DNA of 5,859 nucleotides from an uncultured Candidatus Melainabacteria bacterium (GTDB lineage Bacteria; Cyanobacteriota; Vampirovibrionia; Gastranaerophilales; Gastranaerophilaceae), in assembly GCA_934754855.1 (NCBI GenBank), contig CAKVJR010000108.1, positions 1 through 5,859 of the forward strand, read 5' to 3'. Made by a program: the position numbers and the translations under genes. The notes below the pieces were generated by a model. The model saw only the letters and a list, made by a program, of their open reading frames with translations. It searched no databases and had not been told where the DNA came from. Positions 1 through 5,603 of this stretch are shown piece after piece. Every line of letters starts with the position of its first letter. The stretch's first letter is position 1.

Positions 1-875
1 ATAACTTTAACGTTGTCCCTTTCGGGAACAAGTTTCTTCTCATCTGTCGGGCCGAACAATGCAATTGTTGGAACATTGGGTGCCAAAGCGAGGTGCATCG
101 GTGCTGAATCGCAGCATATAACCTTTTTTGCCCCTGTCATTAAAGCACCCAATTCTTTTAAATTCTTTGTTTTGCCGTAAAAATTATAGAAATTTTCACG
201 ACCGTCAACTTTTTTCAAAATTTCCCGAATGCACTCGTCATCGTCAGGACCGCCTGCCAATGCGACTTTTTCGCCTCTATCAAGCAAAAGTTCTACGAGT
301 TCCGCCCATTTATCATTGCCGTAACTTTTAATGATATTTTTGCGGATACTCATTTTGCTTACTCCGGGGTGAATTAAAATCATATCCTTGCAAGCGTCTG
401 AATATTCGATGTTTACGGACGGATTTTGGTACTCATCGTCCGTAAGTTCCGCAACGAGTGAGTGATACATTTTCCCCGCAAATTGTTGGTTATTTAACTT
501 AATCGCTTGTGTTAGCAATTTTGTCGTGAAACCACCACAATCATAGCCGATACGGTTTTTTATTCCCATAAAAAATAAAAGTACGGGAATCATTTTATTT
601 GAGCCTGATGAAATGACCAAGTCAAATCTGCCGAATAATGCTTTAAAATAAAATTTTAAAAGTTCAAGATACTTATTTTTCGATTTGATATCGGTCAAAA
701 TCAAATGATTGATATCAGGGCATAAGTCAACAATACTCTTGCTTCTCGGCTCAAGGCACAATGTTATTTCCGCATTCGGAAATTTTGCTTTTACGCTCTT
801 TATAACAGGCAAAAACAAAATCTCATCGCCGATTCCGCCGAAATTAACCAATAAAATTTTCTTCACTTCGCTCAT
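1..875 (-). CDS. Glycosyltransferase family 9 (heptosyltransferase-like), 3' end outside the window
   Basis: The first 291 residues are visible; the C-terminus runs off the window edge. Members of this family are usually about 320-350 residues, so perhaps 30-60 are missing. The GT-B layout is clear. The N-terminal Rossmann half opens with NFGGIGDEILFLPVI (residues 11-25), matching the glycine-rich GD..-LP motif of WaaC/WaaF-type enzymes; D17 is the likely catalytic-base position. The C-terminal nucleotide-sugar half has IHPG (168-171), the strand KVALAGGP (203-210) and the family signature CCDSAPMHLA followed by NVPTIALFGPTDEKKLVP (254-284). Known enzymes of the family transfer heptose or another sugar from an ADP-sugar to LPS core at the inner face of the inner membrane. 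The real donor and acceptor cannot be told from sequence. The ATG lies 2 bases after the stop of the upstream gene and has no clear Shine-Dalgarno site, which suggests translational coupling. Confidence 0.92.
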   Translation of the reverse strand, partial: MSEVKKILLVNFGGIGDEILFLPVIKSVKAKFPNAEITLCLEPRSKSIVDLCPDINHLILTDIKSKNKYLELLKFYFKALFGRFDLVISSGSNKMIPVLLFFMGIKNRIGYDCGGFTTKLLTQAIKLNNQQFAGKMYHSLVAELTDDEYQNPSVNIEYSDACKDMILIHPGVSKMSIRKNIIKSYGNDKWAELVELLLDRGEKVALAGGPDDDECIREILKKVDGRENFYNFYGKTKNLKELGALMTGAKKVICCDSAPMHLALAPNVPTIALFGPTDEKKLVPERDNVKV

Positions 876-877
876 AA

Positions 878-1225
878 TTAAAACGGTTTCGTCTGATTAA
901 GTTTGTTACGTAATTCTCTAAATCTTGCAATATCTTCCTGAGTTTTGCCCGATTCTTTGAAAACAACTTGGCTTGATGGGTGAACCATCAAGATATAATC
1001 GACGTGAATTTCGAGGAAATTATATTTTCTCGGAGGTGCAGATGTCGTTCTTGAAAGGATTTCGGCATTTGTAACTGCCAAAAATCTTTTGTCTTTATCG
1101 TTAAGCAAATCCGTCAATTCTCTGTTTGTGTCCGTGTATTTTGAAACGTAAACCGTTCCTTTAATATCGTGGTCAACCGTTAAAATACATACGTCTATCG
1201 GGATTGTATCTGAATGTTTTGCCAT
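878..1225 (-). CDS. Small conserved protein of 115 residues, resembling DUF6812
   Basis: This is a short soluble protein without signal peptide or membrane segment. Its core is a strand pattern: DVCILTVDHDIKGTVYVSK (residues 11-29), RELTDLLNDKDKRFLAVTNAEI (36-56, ending in a strand) and YNFLEIHVDYILMVHPSS (68-85). The last part is a charged helix (about 94-110). The pattern 'tDlLn..dkrFlavTnAei....YnFleih.dyI' resembles the small DUF6812 family as I remember it; no function is established there to my knowledge. The match is from memory and was not searched. The ATG at 1225 is supported by an AAAGGA ribosome site 7 bases upstream and by a TATAAT box further up. The gene is followed after 2 bases by the GT9 glycosyltransferase, so the two are almost certainly co-transcribed. 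A role linked to surface glycan synthesis is possible but only from context. Confidence 0.82.
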   Translation of the reverse strand: MAKHSDTIPIDVCILTVDHDIKGTVYVSKYTDTNRELTDLLNDKDKRFLAVTNAEILSRTTSAPPRKYNFLEIHVDYILMVHPSSQVVFKESGKTQEDIARFRELRNKLNQTKPF

Positions 1226-1232
1226 CTGTTTT

Positions 1233-1238
1233 TCCTTT
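1233..1238 (-). promoter_or_regulatory. Ribosome binding site of the 115-residue gene
   Basis: On the minus strand AAAGGA lies 7 bases before the ATG at 1225. It fixes this start and contrasts with the GT9 gene downstream and the amylase gene upstream, neither of which has a clear site. Confidence 0.7.
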
Positions 1239-1240
1239 TT

Positions 1241-1252
1241 TCAATCGATTGA
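1241..1252. repeat. Perfect 12-base palindrome, possible operator
   Basis: TCAATCGATTGA is its own reverse complement. It lies between the TATAAT box (1257-1262) and the ribosome site (1233-1238) of the 115-residue gene. The predicted transcription start, about base 1250, falls inside it. That position would suit a repressor operator. There is no run of G/C in the stem and no distinct loop, so it does not look like a terminator. It could be chance in AT-rich sequence. Confidence 0.4.
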
Positions 1253-1256
1253 GTTA

Positions 1257-1262
1257 ATTATA
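1257..1262 (-). promoter_or_regulatory. -10 box of the promoter for the 115-residue / GT9 operon
   Basis: A perfect TATAAT is read on the minus strand, 31 bases before the ATG at 1225, giving an expected 5' leader of about 25 bases. No good -35 hexamer is seen at 16-18 bases upstream, so the promoter may be weak or activator-dependent. The box lies in the 57-base gap after the amylase stop, where no terminator is visible, so read-through from the amylase gene is also possible. Confidence 0.55.
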
Positions 1263-1282
1263 TCGCAATTTTTTTTACTTGG

Positions 1283-2833
1283 CTATTTGTTACACTTTTT
1301 ATCAAAAGTATATTTCATAACAAACGCTTCATCAGGCTGAAGTTCAATAATAACTTGACCTTTGCCCTTGAACTCGGGTTGTGAATTTTTTGTTATAATT
1401 TCTTTTGATTTAATTTCTTTTCCGACGTTAACAACTGCCAAAGCCTTATGGTGATTGCCGTTTACGATAACAACGACACCGTCTTTGCCAAGAGTTCTTT
1501 CGTAAGCATAAATTTTTTCACTGCTATTGTTGAGTTGTTTTACGTCAAGAAATTCAAAATCGCCTTTTGTGACAATATCGCCCAAGTTTTTGCGAAGTTC
1601 AATCGTCTGTTTCAATTTTTTCTGCATAATCGGCAAGTCACCGCCGGGACGACGAGAGAAATTGAAAATGTCGATTTTGTTTTTGTGCGAATAGTATATA
1701 TCGCTGTCAGTGTAAGTCACTGCCGCTTTTTTGCCGTTATACGGGTACTGATATTTGTCCCCGCTTTGGAAACCGTCAAGATAATATGGGTTTACGGGCA
1801 AAGTTGCGTTCATATACATAATGCTTTCTGCGTATGTCGGCGAAATTGTATAAGCACTTTCCAAATCGTGAGTGTCAAAACAACCCAAAATTGCTTTCTT
1901 TTCACCCTTTTGTGCAAGTTCGTTTATGTGTTTGAAAACGAATTTGAAATCATCAACATTTTTGAAATTCACAAAATCAAGCAAATTGCCGTAATAACCG
2001 TCAAAACCTGCTTCTAACAGTTTGACGTAATTTGCGGTCGGTGTCGGAACTTCAGGCGGAGCCCATGCCTCTGCCGTTTCCGCAACAAACATAAATTCAG
2101 GGTCTTTTGCCCTTGTGTAAGAAATTAATTCTTTCCAAAATTCATAGGGCTTAATCGGGGCAACGTCTGCACGAATGCCGTCAACGCCTGCATTTAACAG
2201 CATATCAACATATTTTTTATGTTCGTCAAGTAATTTTTGGTTTAAAGAACTGTCTTCGTTAATGGTTTTGAAGAGGCGAACATCTGTCCAATCGACAGGA
2301 ATCATTGCTTTTCCGTCTTTGTCTTTAACAAACAGTTCTGGGTATTTTTCAGCCATATCCAAAGAACCGCATGCCGGAATGTCCACAATTACACGAATTC
2401 CACGCTTGTGACATTCTGTTACGAATTTTTTTAATTGTTCCGTGTCGGACAATTTCGATTTTTTGTCAACAAGATTCGGGTCAATGCCTGCAATTTCCGT
2501 CATTGAGTAAACTGAGCCGACAGTTCCGATTGCTGCTTTTTTACCAGTGGGATTAATCGGCATGACGTGAATTGCGTTAATGCCATAGTTTTTCAACTCA
2601 TCAAGTCTTTTGATTGCGTTGATGAAGTTTCCGACCGTTTCCCCTTTTTCAATTTCGACAATGCCGTTTCCGTTTTTATCGTTTGCGTTGAATGTACGCA
2701 TGTTAATTTCGTAAATAATTGCTTTGTTATTAAGGTACAAAGTTCTCAAGTCGTTCTTGGTGCAGGTTTCAGCGTATGTTGAACCTGATAAAAGACCGAT
2801 TGTTAATGCCGTTAATAAAAATTTTTTCTTCAT
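1283..2833 (-). CDS. Secreted alpha-amylase family (GH13) glycoside hydrolase
   Basis: The protein has 516 residues. A Sec signal peptide is clear: KKK, hydrophobic FLLTALTIGLLSG, and a probable signal peptidase I cut after STYA (residue 21). No lipobox precedes C24. A GH13 (beta/alpha)8 barrel follows. Strand 1 is AIIYEINMRTF (38-48), region I is IRVIVDIPACGS (146-157), region II is GIRAD (219-223, nucleophile D223), region III is FVAETAEAW (249-257, acid/base E252), and region IV is CFDTHD (318-323, stabiliser D323). A C-terminal beta domain spans roughly 425-510. The catalytic triad and R221/H322 are present, so hydrolysis or transfer on alpha-glucans or related alpha-glucosides is expected, in the periplasm or outside. 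Region I is unusual: the normal Asn-His is replaced by C155-G156. An acidic loop (52-65) resembles a calcium-binding loop. Substrate and subfamily cannot be assigned. The gene has its own promoter; no ribosome site is seen. Confidence 0.93.
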   Translation of the reverse strand: MKKKFLLTALTIGLLSGSTYAETCTKNDLRTLYLNNKAIIYEINMRTFNANDKNGNGIVEIEKGETVGNFINAIKRLDELKNYGINAIHVMPINPTGKKAAIGTVGSVYSMTEIAGIDPNLVDKKSKLSDTEQLKKFVTECHKRGIRVIVDIPACGSLDMAEKYPELFVKDKDGKAMIPVDWTDVRLFKTINEDSSLNQKLLDEHKKYVDMLLNAGVDGIRADVAPIKPYEFWKELISYTRAKDPEFMFVAETAEAWAPPEVPTPTANYVKLLEAGFDGYYGNLLDFVNFKNVDDFKFVFKHINELAQKGEKKAILGCFDTHDLESAYTISPTYAESIMYMNATLPVNPYYLDGFQSGDKYQYPYNGKKAAVTYTDSDIYYSHKNKIDIFNFSRRPGGDLPIMQKKLKQTIELRKNLGDIVTKGDFEFLDVKQLNNSSEKIYAYERTLGKDGVVVIVNGNHHKALAVVNVGKEIKSKEIITKNSQPEFKGKGQVIIELQPDEAFVMKYTFDKKCNK

Positions 2834-2842
2834 AATAAAAAA

Positions 2843-2871
2843 ATTATATCAAATTTTCTGCACATTGTCAG
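2843..2871 (-). promoter_or_regulatory. Sigma-70-type promoter of the amylase gene, adjacent to its ATG
   Basis: On the minus strand CTGACA (2871-2866, five of six matches to TTGACA) is separated by exactly 17 bases from a perfect TATAAT (2848-2843). Only nine bases (TTTTTTATT) lie between the -10 box and the ATG at 2833. A start seven bases past the box would be A2836, giving a leader of about three bases. There is no room for a Shine-Dalgarno sequence, so the mRNA should be leaderless or nearly so. Confidence 0.75.
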
Positions 2872-2880
2872 TTTTTATCA

Positions 2881-2886
2881 TATAAT
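2881..2886 (+). promoter_or_regulatory. -10 box of the pheS promoter
   Basis: TATAAT lies 29 bases before the pheS ATG, giving an expected leader of about 22 bases. The -35 position (about 2857-2863, CTGC-containing) is a poor match to TTGACA. A better hexamer, TTGTCA at 2865-2870, is only 10 bases away, too near to pair with this box. The -35 region falls between the -10 and -35 elements of the opposite amylase promoter, so the two promoters overlap back to back. Confidence 0.55.
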
Positions 2887-2905
2887 TTTAATAAAAATAC
2901 AAAAC

Positions 2906-2910
2906 AGAGG
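2906..2910 (+). promoter_or_regulatory. Ribosome binding site of pheS
   Basis: AGAGG lies 5 bases before the ATG at 2916, supporting that start. Confidence 0.65.
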
Positions 2911-2915
2911 TTCTT

Positions 2916-3959
2916 ATGAAAGAAAAACTTGAACAATTATATCAGACAATATCGGCTGAAATCGAGAAAACATCAACAGTTGCAGAACTCGAAGAAGTTA
3001 AAAACAATCACATGTCGAGAAAATCCGAACTTAATAATATCAGAAAACAGTTAAAAGATTTATCTGTTGAGGATAAAAAAGTTATCGGTGCTTTAACAAA
3101 CAAAATTTCTCAAGACTTGCAAAATCTTATGAATGATAAGCAGGAAGTTTTGAAAACTGCGGAAAGAAATGAGAAATTGAAATCCGAAATTATCGACATC
3201 ACTCTCCCCGGAGATTACATGCCTGCGGGTAAAATGCACCCGATTACAAAGGCTATGAACGAAATTGTTGATATTTTCGAGGGATTGGGATTTTCATTGG
3301 TACTTCCCGAAAATTCACCCGAAGTTGAAACGGAATATGTCAATTTTGACATGCTTAATTTCCCTCAAGACCACCCTGCCCGTGATATGCAAGATACATA
3401 CTACGTTGAGGGTAAGGACAATGTTATTTTGAGAAGCCAAACTTCTGGGGCACAAATTCGTGAAATGCTTACTCACAAACCGCCAATCAGAGTAATTTCT
3501 CCCGGCAGAGTATTCAGATGCGAATCTGTCAGTGCAAGAAAACACAACCAATTCCACCAAGTTGAAGGACTTTTGATTGACAAAGATATCACTTTTGGCG
3601 ATTTAAAAGGTATTTTGAATGAATTTATCAAAATTTATTTTGAAGGTGCAAGACCGACAAGAATGAGAAACAGTTTCTTCCCGTTCACGGAACCGAGTTG
3701 CGAAATTGACGTTCAATGTATTATGTGTAACGGCAAGGGTTGCAGAGTATGTTCGGGTTCGGGCTGGCTTGAAATTTTGGGTGCCGGCATGGTTGATGTA
3801 AACGTTCTCAGAAACGTCGGAATTGACCCTGAAGTATATTCGGGATTTGCTTTTGGTATGGGCGTTGAACGTATGGCAATGCTTAAATACGCAATTGATG
3901 ATATCCGTTTGTTTTTCAATAATGATATGAGATTCCTTTCACAATTCAAAGGAAAATAA
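2916..3959 (+). CDS. pheS: Phenylalanine--tRNA ligase alpha subunit
   Basis: The protein has 347 residues, a normal length for bacterial PheS. It is the catalytic subunit of the cytoplasmic (alpha-beta)2 enzyme that charges tRNA-Phe using ATP. Residues 1-90 form the charged helical coiled-coil arm that contacts tRNA. The class II core begins near 100 (LPGDYMPAGKMHPITKAM). It carries ILRSQTSGAQIREM (171-184), motif 2 around GRVFRCESVSARKHNQFHQVEGL (197-219), FFPFTEPSCEIDV (254-266) and motif 3 with the phenylalanine pocket, GFAFGMGVERMAML (310-323). Between these lies a cysteine cluster, C268-x2-C271-x4-C276-x2-C279, absent from the E. coli protein but, as far as I recall, present in PheS of several other phyla; it probably binds zinc or is a relic of a zinc site. 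pheT is not adjacent, unlike in many bacteria. Instead a gene of unknown function follows after 12 bases. Confidence 0.98.
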   Translation: MKEKLEQLYQTISAEIEKTSTVAELEEVKNNHMSRKSELNNIRKQLKDLSVEDKKVIGALTNKISQDLQNLMNDKQEVLKTAERNEKLKSEIIDITLPGDYMPAGKMHPITKAMNEIVDIFEGLGFSLVLPENSPEVETEYVNFDMLNFPQDHPARDMQDTYYVEGKDNVILRSQTSGAQIREMLTHKPPIRVISPGRVFRCESVSARKHNQFHQVEGLLIDKDITFGDLKGILNEFIKIYFEGARPTRMRNSFFPFTEPSCEIDVQCIMCNGKGCRVCSGSGWLEILGAGMVDVNVLRNVGIDPEVYSGFAFGMGVERMAMLKYAIDDIRLFFNNDMRFLSQFKGK

Positions 3960-3960
3960 C

Positions 3961-3966
3961 AGGAGA
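3961..3966 (+). promoter_or_regulatory. Strong ribosome binding site of the 192-residue gene
   Basis: AGGAGA lies 5 bases before the ATG at 3972 and directly after the pheS stop codon. It is the best ribosome site in the window. It suggests the downstream protein is translated well from the pheS transcript. Confidence 0.75.
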
Positions 3967-3971
3967 AAATT

Positions 3972-4550
3972 ATGGCAGATGAAGCAAAAACAGTAGAATT
4001 TGACCCCGGAATAGGTCCTCTTGCGGCCGATTTGTATCTCGATGTTTATGTAATCGAAAATGATATTGCGAATATGCCTCAATTTGCAAGAAAGGCAAGA
4101 TATTTTGCCGCAACTTACAGAAAAATCCTTAAATCTTTGATAAATAACCTCGGATTTTACAGAGGTTGTTTGGGTTGGGCATATTACATCGTTAACGAAC
4201 ACAAGGGCGAAACTTTTACGGGAAATCCTTTTGTAAATTATACGGAAGAGCAAAAAGCACAATATGCTCCGACGGAAATGGTGGATTTTTGCATAGAATA
4301 TCTCCCGAAATTTGAATCTGATTTGAAATATTTTCACGTTAAAAACGTAAAATTGCCCGAAAATGCGACTGAAATTTTAAATCAATACAGAGAATTTTTG
4401 GCGATGAATGAAGGCTTTATTAATGCGAAAACAGCGGACGATATCAAACTTCCCGAGGGAATTTCGTTTGCTAAATCGCCTCTTGAAATTAAGGCTGAAC
4501 TCGACAAGGCAATAGAAACGAAAAATCTCGACAATTTAATCAACTTATAA
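3972..4550 (+). CDS. Unrecognised protein of 192 residues, in operon with pheS
   Basis: I do not recognise this family. There is no signal peptide and no clear membrane segment, so the protein is probably cytoplasmic. The N-terminal half has an acidic start (MADEAKTVEFDPGIGPLAAD, 1-20) and then helices rich in aromatic residues: LYLDVYVIENDIANM (21-35), a basic helix ARKARYFAATYRKILKSLINN (39-59), and GFYRGCLGWAYYIVNEHKGE (61-80). The C-terminal half (about 103-192) is helical and charged, with two segments beginning LPE (128 and 160) and a final amphipathic helix (171-190). The start is well supported by AGGAGA. The ATG is 12 bases after pheS, with no promoter or terminator between, so the two genes should share a transcript. 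This does not prove a shared function: pheS may only supply steady expression. Codon use and AT content look like the neighbours, with no sign of recent transfer. Confidence 0.85.
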   Translation: MADEAKTVEFDPGIGPLAADLYLDVYVIENDIANMPQFARKARYFAATYRKILKSLINNLGFYRGCLGWAYYIVNEHKGETFTGNPFVNYTEEQKAQYAPTEMVDFCIEYLPKFESDLKYFHVKNVKLPENATEILNQYREFLAMNEGFINAKTADDIKLPEGISFAKSPLEIKAELDKAIETKNLDNLINL

Positions 4551-4563
4551 TCAGTTGTGATAC

Positions 4564-4592
4564 TTGTATTTTGTTTGTATTCCGTATAAAAT
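4564..4592 (+). promoter_or_regulatory. Possible promoter of the HEAT-repeat gene
   Basis: TTGTAT (4564-4569) and TAAAAT (4587-4592) are 17 bases apart in the 64-base gap after the 192-residue gene. An alternative -10 is TATAAA (4585-4590). The leader would be about 16 bases. The -35 match is only half. The sequence TTGTATT occurs twice, at 4564-4570 and 4575-4581, with starts 11 bases apart, which is about one helical turn. No terminator hairpin is visible, so read-through from pheS remains possible. Confidence 0.4.
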
Positions 4593-4603
4593 ACTGTAAA
4601 CAA

Positions 4604-4610
4604 AAAGGAG
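4604..4610 (+). promoter_or_regulatory. Ribosome binding site of the HEAT-repeat gene
   Basis: AAAGGAG lies 4 bases before the ATG at 4615, supporting this start. Confidence 0.7.
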
Positions 4611-4614
4611 CGAT

Positions 4615-5577
4615 ATGTCAGACTTGAATTTTGAACAATTGGCGAAAGATTGCCTCATAAATAGAACCGATGACGGCAATGAATCTATTGCGTTGATTGA
4701 AAAACTCGAAGAAGAAACTTTTGACAAAGAGGATTTCATTTCTGCAATTAACTATTTCTTTGAAATCAGTAATGACTATAAAGTTGTTTCTTTTTTGTTT
4801 AAAAAAATGGGTAAATACAAGTCACCGAGCAGTGTTGCACCGCTTGTTGATTCATTAGTATTAAAAGAAAAATACAAAGCAAAATTTGAAGATGAAGATG
4901 TCAGAATGTGCGTCAGAGTCAATGCGGCGAAAACGCTTGCAAATATTAAAGACACTTCTGCCGTAAATCCTCTTCTTTACTGCTTGAACAACAAAAAAGA
5001 AAACTATAAACTCAGATTGGCTTGTGCGGAAGCACTCGGCAAAATCGGCGACAGATTTGCTGTTATCCCTCTTTCGGAAGTATTGAGAGATGAAAGTGAA
5101 AATTCTGTTTACCTGAAAGAATCCGCAGCATTCGCCCTTGGTATGATTGGTGATGAAAAGGCTGTCGATACGCTTGTTAACGTTCTTGAAACGGGCAGAG
5201 GACTTATGGATAAGTTCACTTTCTTGAAAGAACGTGCGATTGAGGCACTTTCAAGGCTTAATACGAAGGGTGAGAAAGTCTTTCGTGCTTTGGAAAAATC
5301 TTTGAAAGACCAATCTGTTCAAGTCAGGATAAATGCTATTGAGGCACTCTCAAATCTCGATGACGACAGAGTTCAGGGGTTGATTTATTCGAGTTTGAGT
5401 GACAAATCTCCCGAGGTTGCAAGAAATGCAATCATTGCATTGTTCAATCTTTCGGGCGAAAGTGCTTTGTATGATATTTTGAACGATAATTCTCTTCCCG
5501 AATATACAATCAGGTTGGTCAAAGAGATTATTCAGGAAATAGAAACGGAAGAAATTGACGACCCTGATGAACTTTAG
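4615..5577 (+). CDS. HEAT-repeat protein (PBS-lyase HEAT-like)
   Basis: The protein has 320 residues and is soluble, with no signal peptide. About six helical hairpins of the HEAT / PBS-lyase-HEAT type are visible from residue 95 on. They start near 99 (VRVNAAKTLANIKD), 133 (LRLACAEALGKIGD), 167 (LKESAAFALGMIGD), 206 (ERAIEALSRL), 237 (VRINAIEALSNLDD) and 268 (VARNAIIALFNLSG). The recurring pattern is 'vR..Aa.aLg.igd..av..L...L'. The first 90 residues are helical and acidic and may be a separate cap or degenerate repeats (VAPLVDSL at 74-81). The C-terminus is strongly acidic (ETEEIDDPDEL). Such repeats form a solenoid used for protein binding. In cyanobacteria related repeats occur in phycobilisome lyases such as CpcE, but nothing here indicates pigment attachment. 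It is best read as a scaffold or adaptor. The next gene, for a membrane-anchored protein, begins 26 bases later and may encode a partner. Confidence 0.88.
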   Translation: MSDLNFEQLAKDCLINRTDDGNESIALIEKLEEETFDKEDFISAINYFFEISNDYKVVSFLFKKMGKYKSPSSVAPLVDSLVLKEKYKAKFEDEDVRMCVRVNAAKTLANIKDTSAVNPLLYCLNNKKENYKLRLACAEALGKIGDRFAVIPLSEVLRDESENSVYLKESAAFALGMIGDEKAVDTLVNVLETGRGLMDKFTFLKERAIEALSRLNTKGEKVFRALEKSLKDQSVQVRINAIEALSNLDDDRVQGLIYSSLSDKSPEVARNAIIALFNLSGESALYDILNDNSLPEYTIRLVKEIIQEIETEEIDDPDEL

Positions 5578-5603
5578 TCTGTCGGATTTGAGGTTGGAAA
5601 AGT

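Noticed and set aside
128..900. Plus-strand open frames of 63-67 codons
   Set aside because: They are antisense to the GT9 glycosyltransferase, whose continuous minus-strand frame from 875 to 1 has family motifs throughout.
1226..1282. Possible intrinsic terminator after the amylase gene, made of the palindrome followed by A-rich sequence
   Set aside because: The palindrome has no GC-rich stem or loop. On the transcribed minus strand it is followed by A residues rather than a run of T.
1448..2017. Open frame of 189 codons on the plus strand
   Set aside because: It lies wholly antisense to the amylase barrel, which has clear GH13 motifs on the minus strand. Its hydrophobic composition reflects mirrored codons, and there is no ribosome site.
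2175..2782. Several plus-strand open frames of 61-78 codons
   Set aside because: All are antisense to the N-terminal half of the amylase and show no recognisable domain.
3315..3949. Minus-strand open frames of 78-81 codons inside pheS
   Set aside because: They are antisense to unambiguous PheS motifs.
3939..4337. Open frame of 132 codons on the minus strand
   Set aside because: It is antisense to the end of pheS and the 192-residue gene, which has a strong AGGAGA site in the forward direction. It reads as low-information basic and aromatic sequence.
4577..4594. Inverted repeat GTATT/AATAC as a terminator for the pheS operon
   Set aside because: The arms are only five AT-rich bases with no T-run, and the site coincides with a plausible -10 box.
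4382..4739. Two minus-strand open frames spanning the gap before the HEAT-repeat gene
   Set aside because: They overlap the ends of two supported forward genes and their promoter gap, with no domain and no ribosome site.
4615..5577. Phycobilisome lyase function for the HEAT-repeat protein
   Set aside because: Only the generic repeat is shared. No phycobiliprotein or pigment gene is present in the window.
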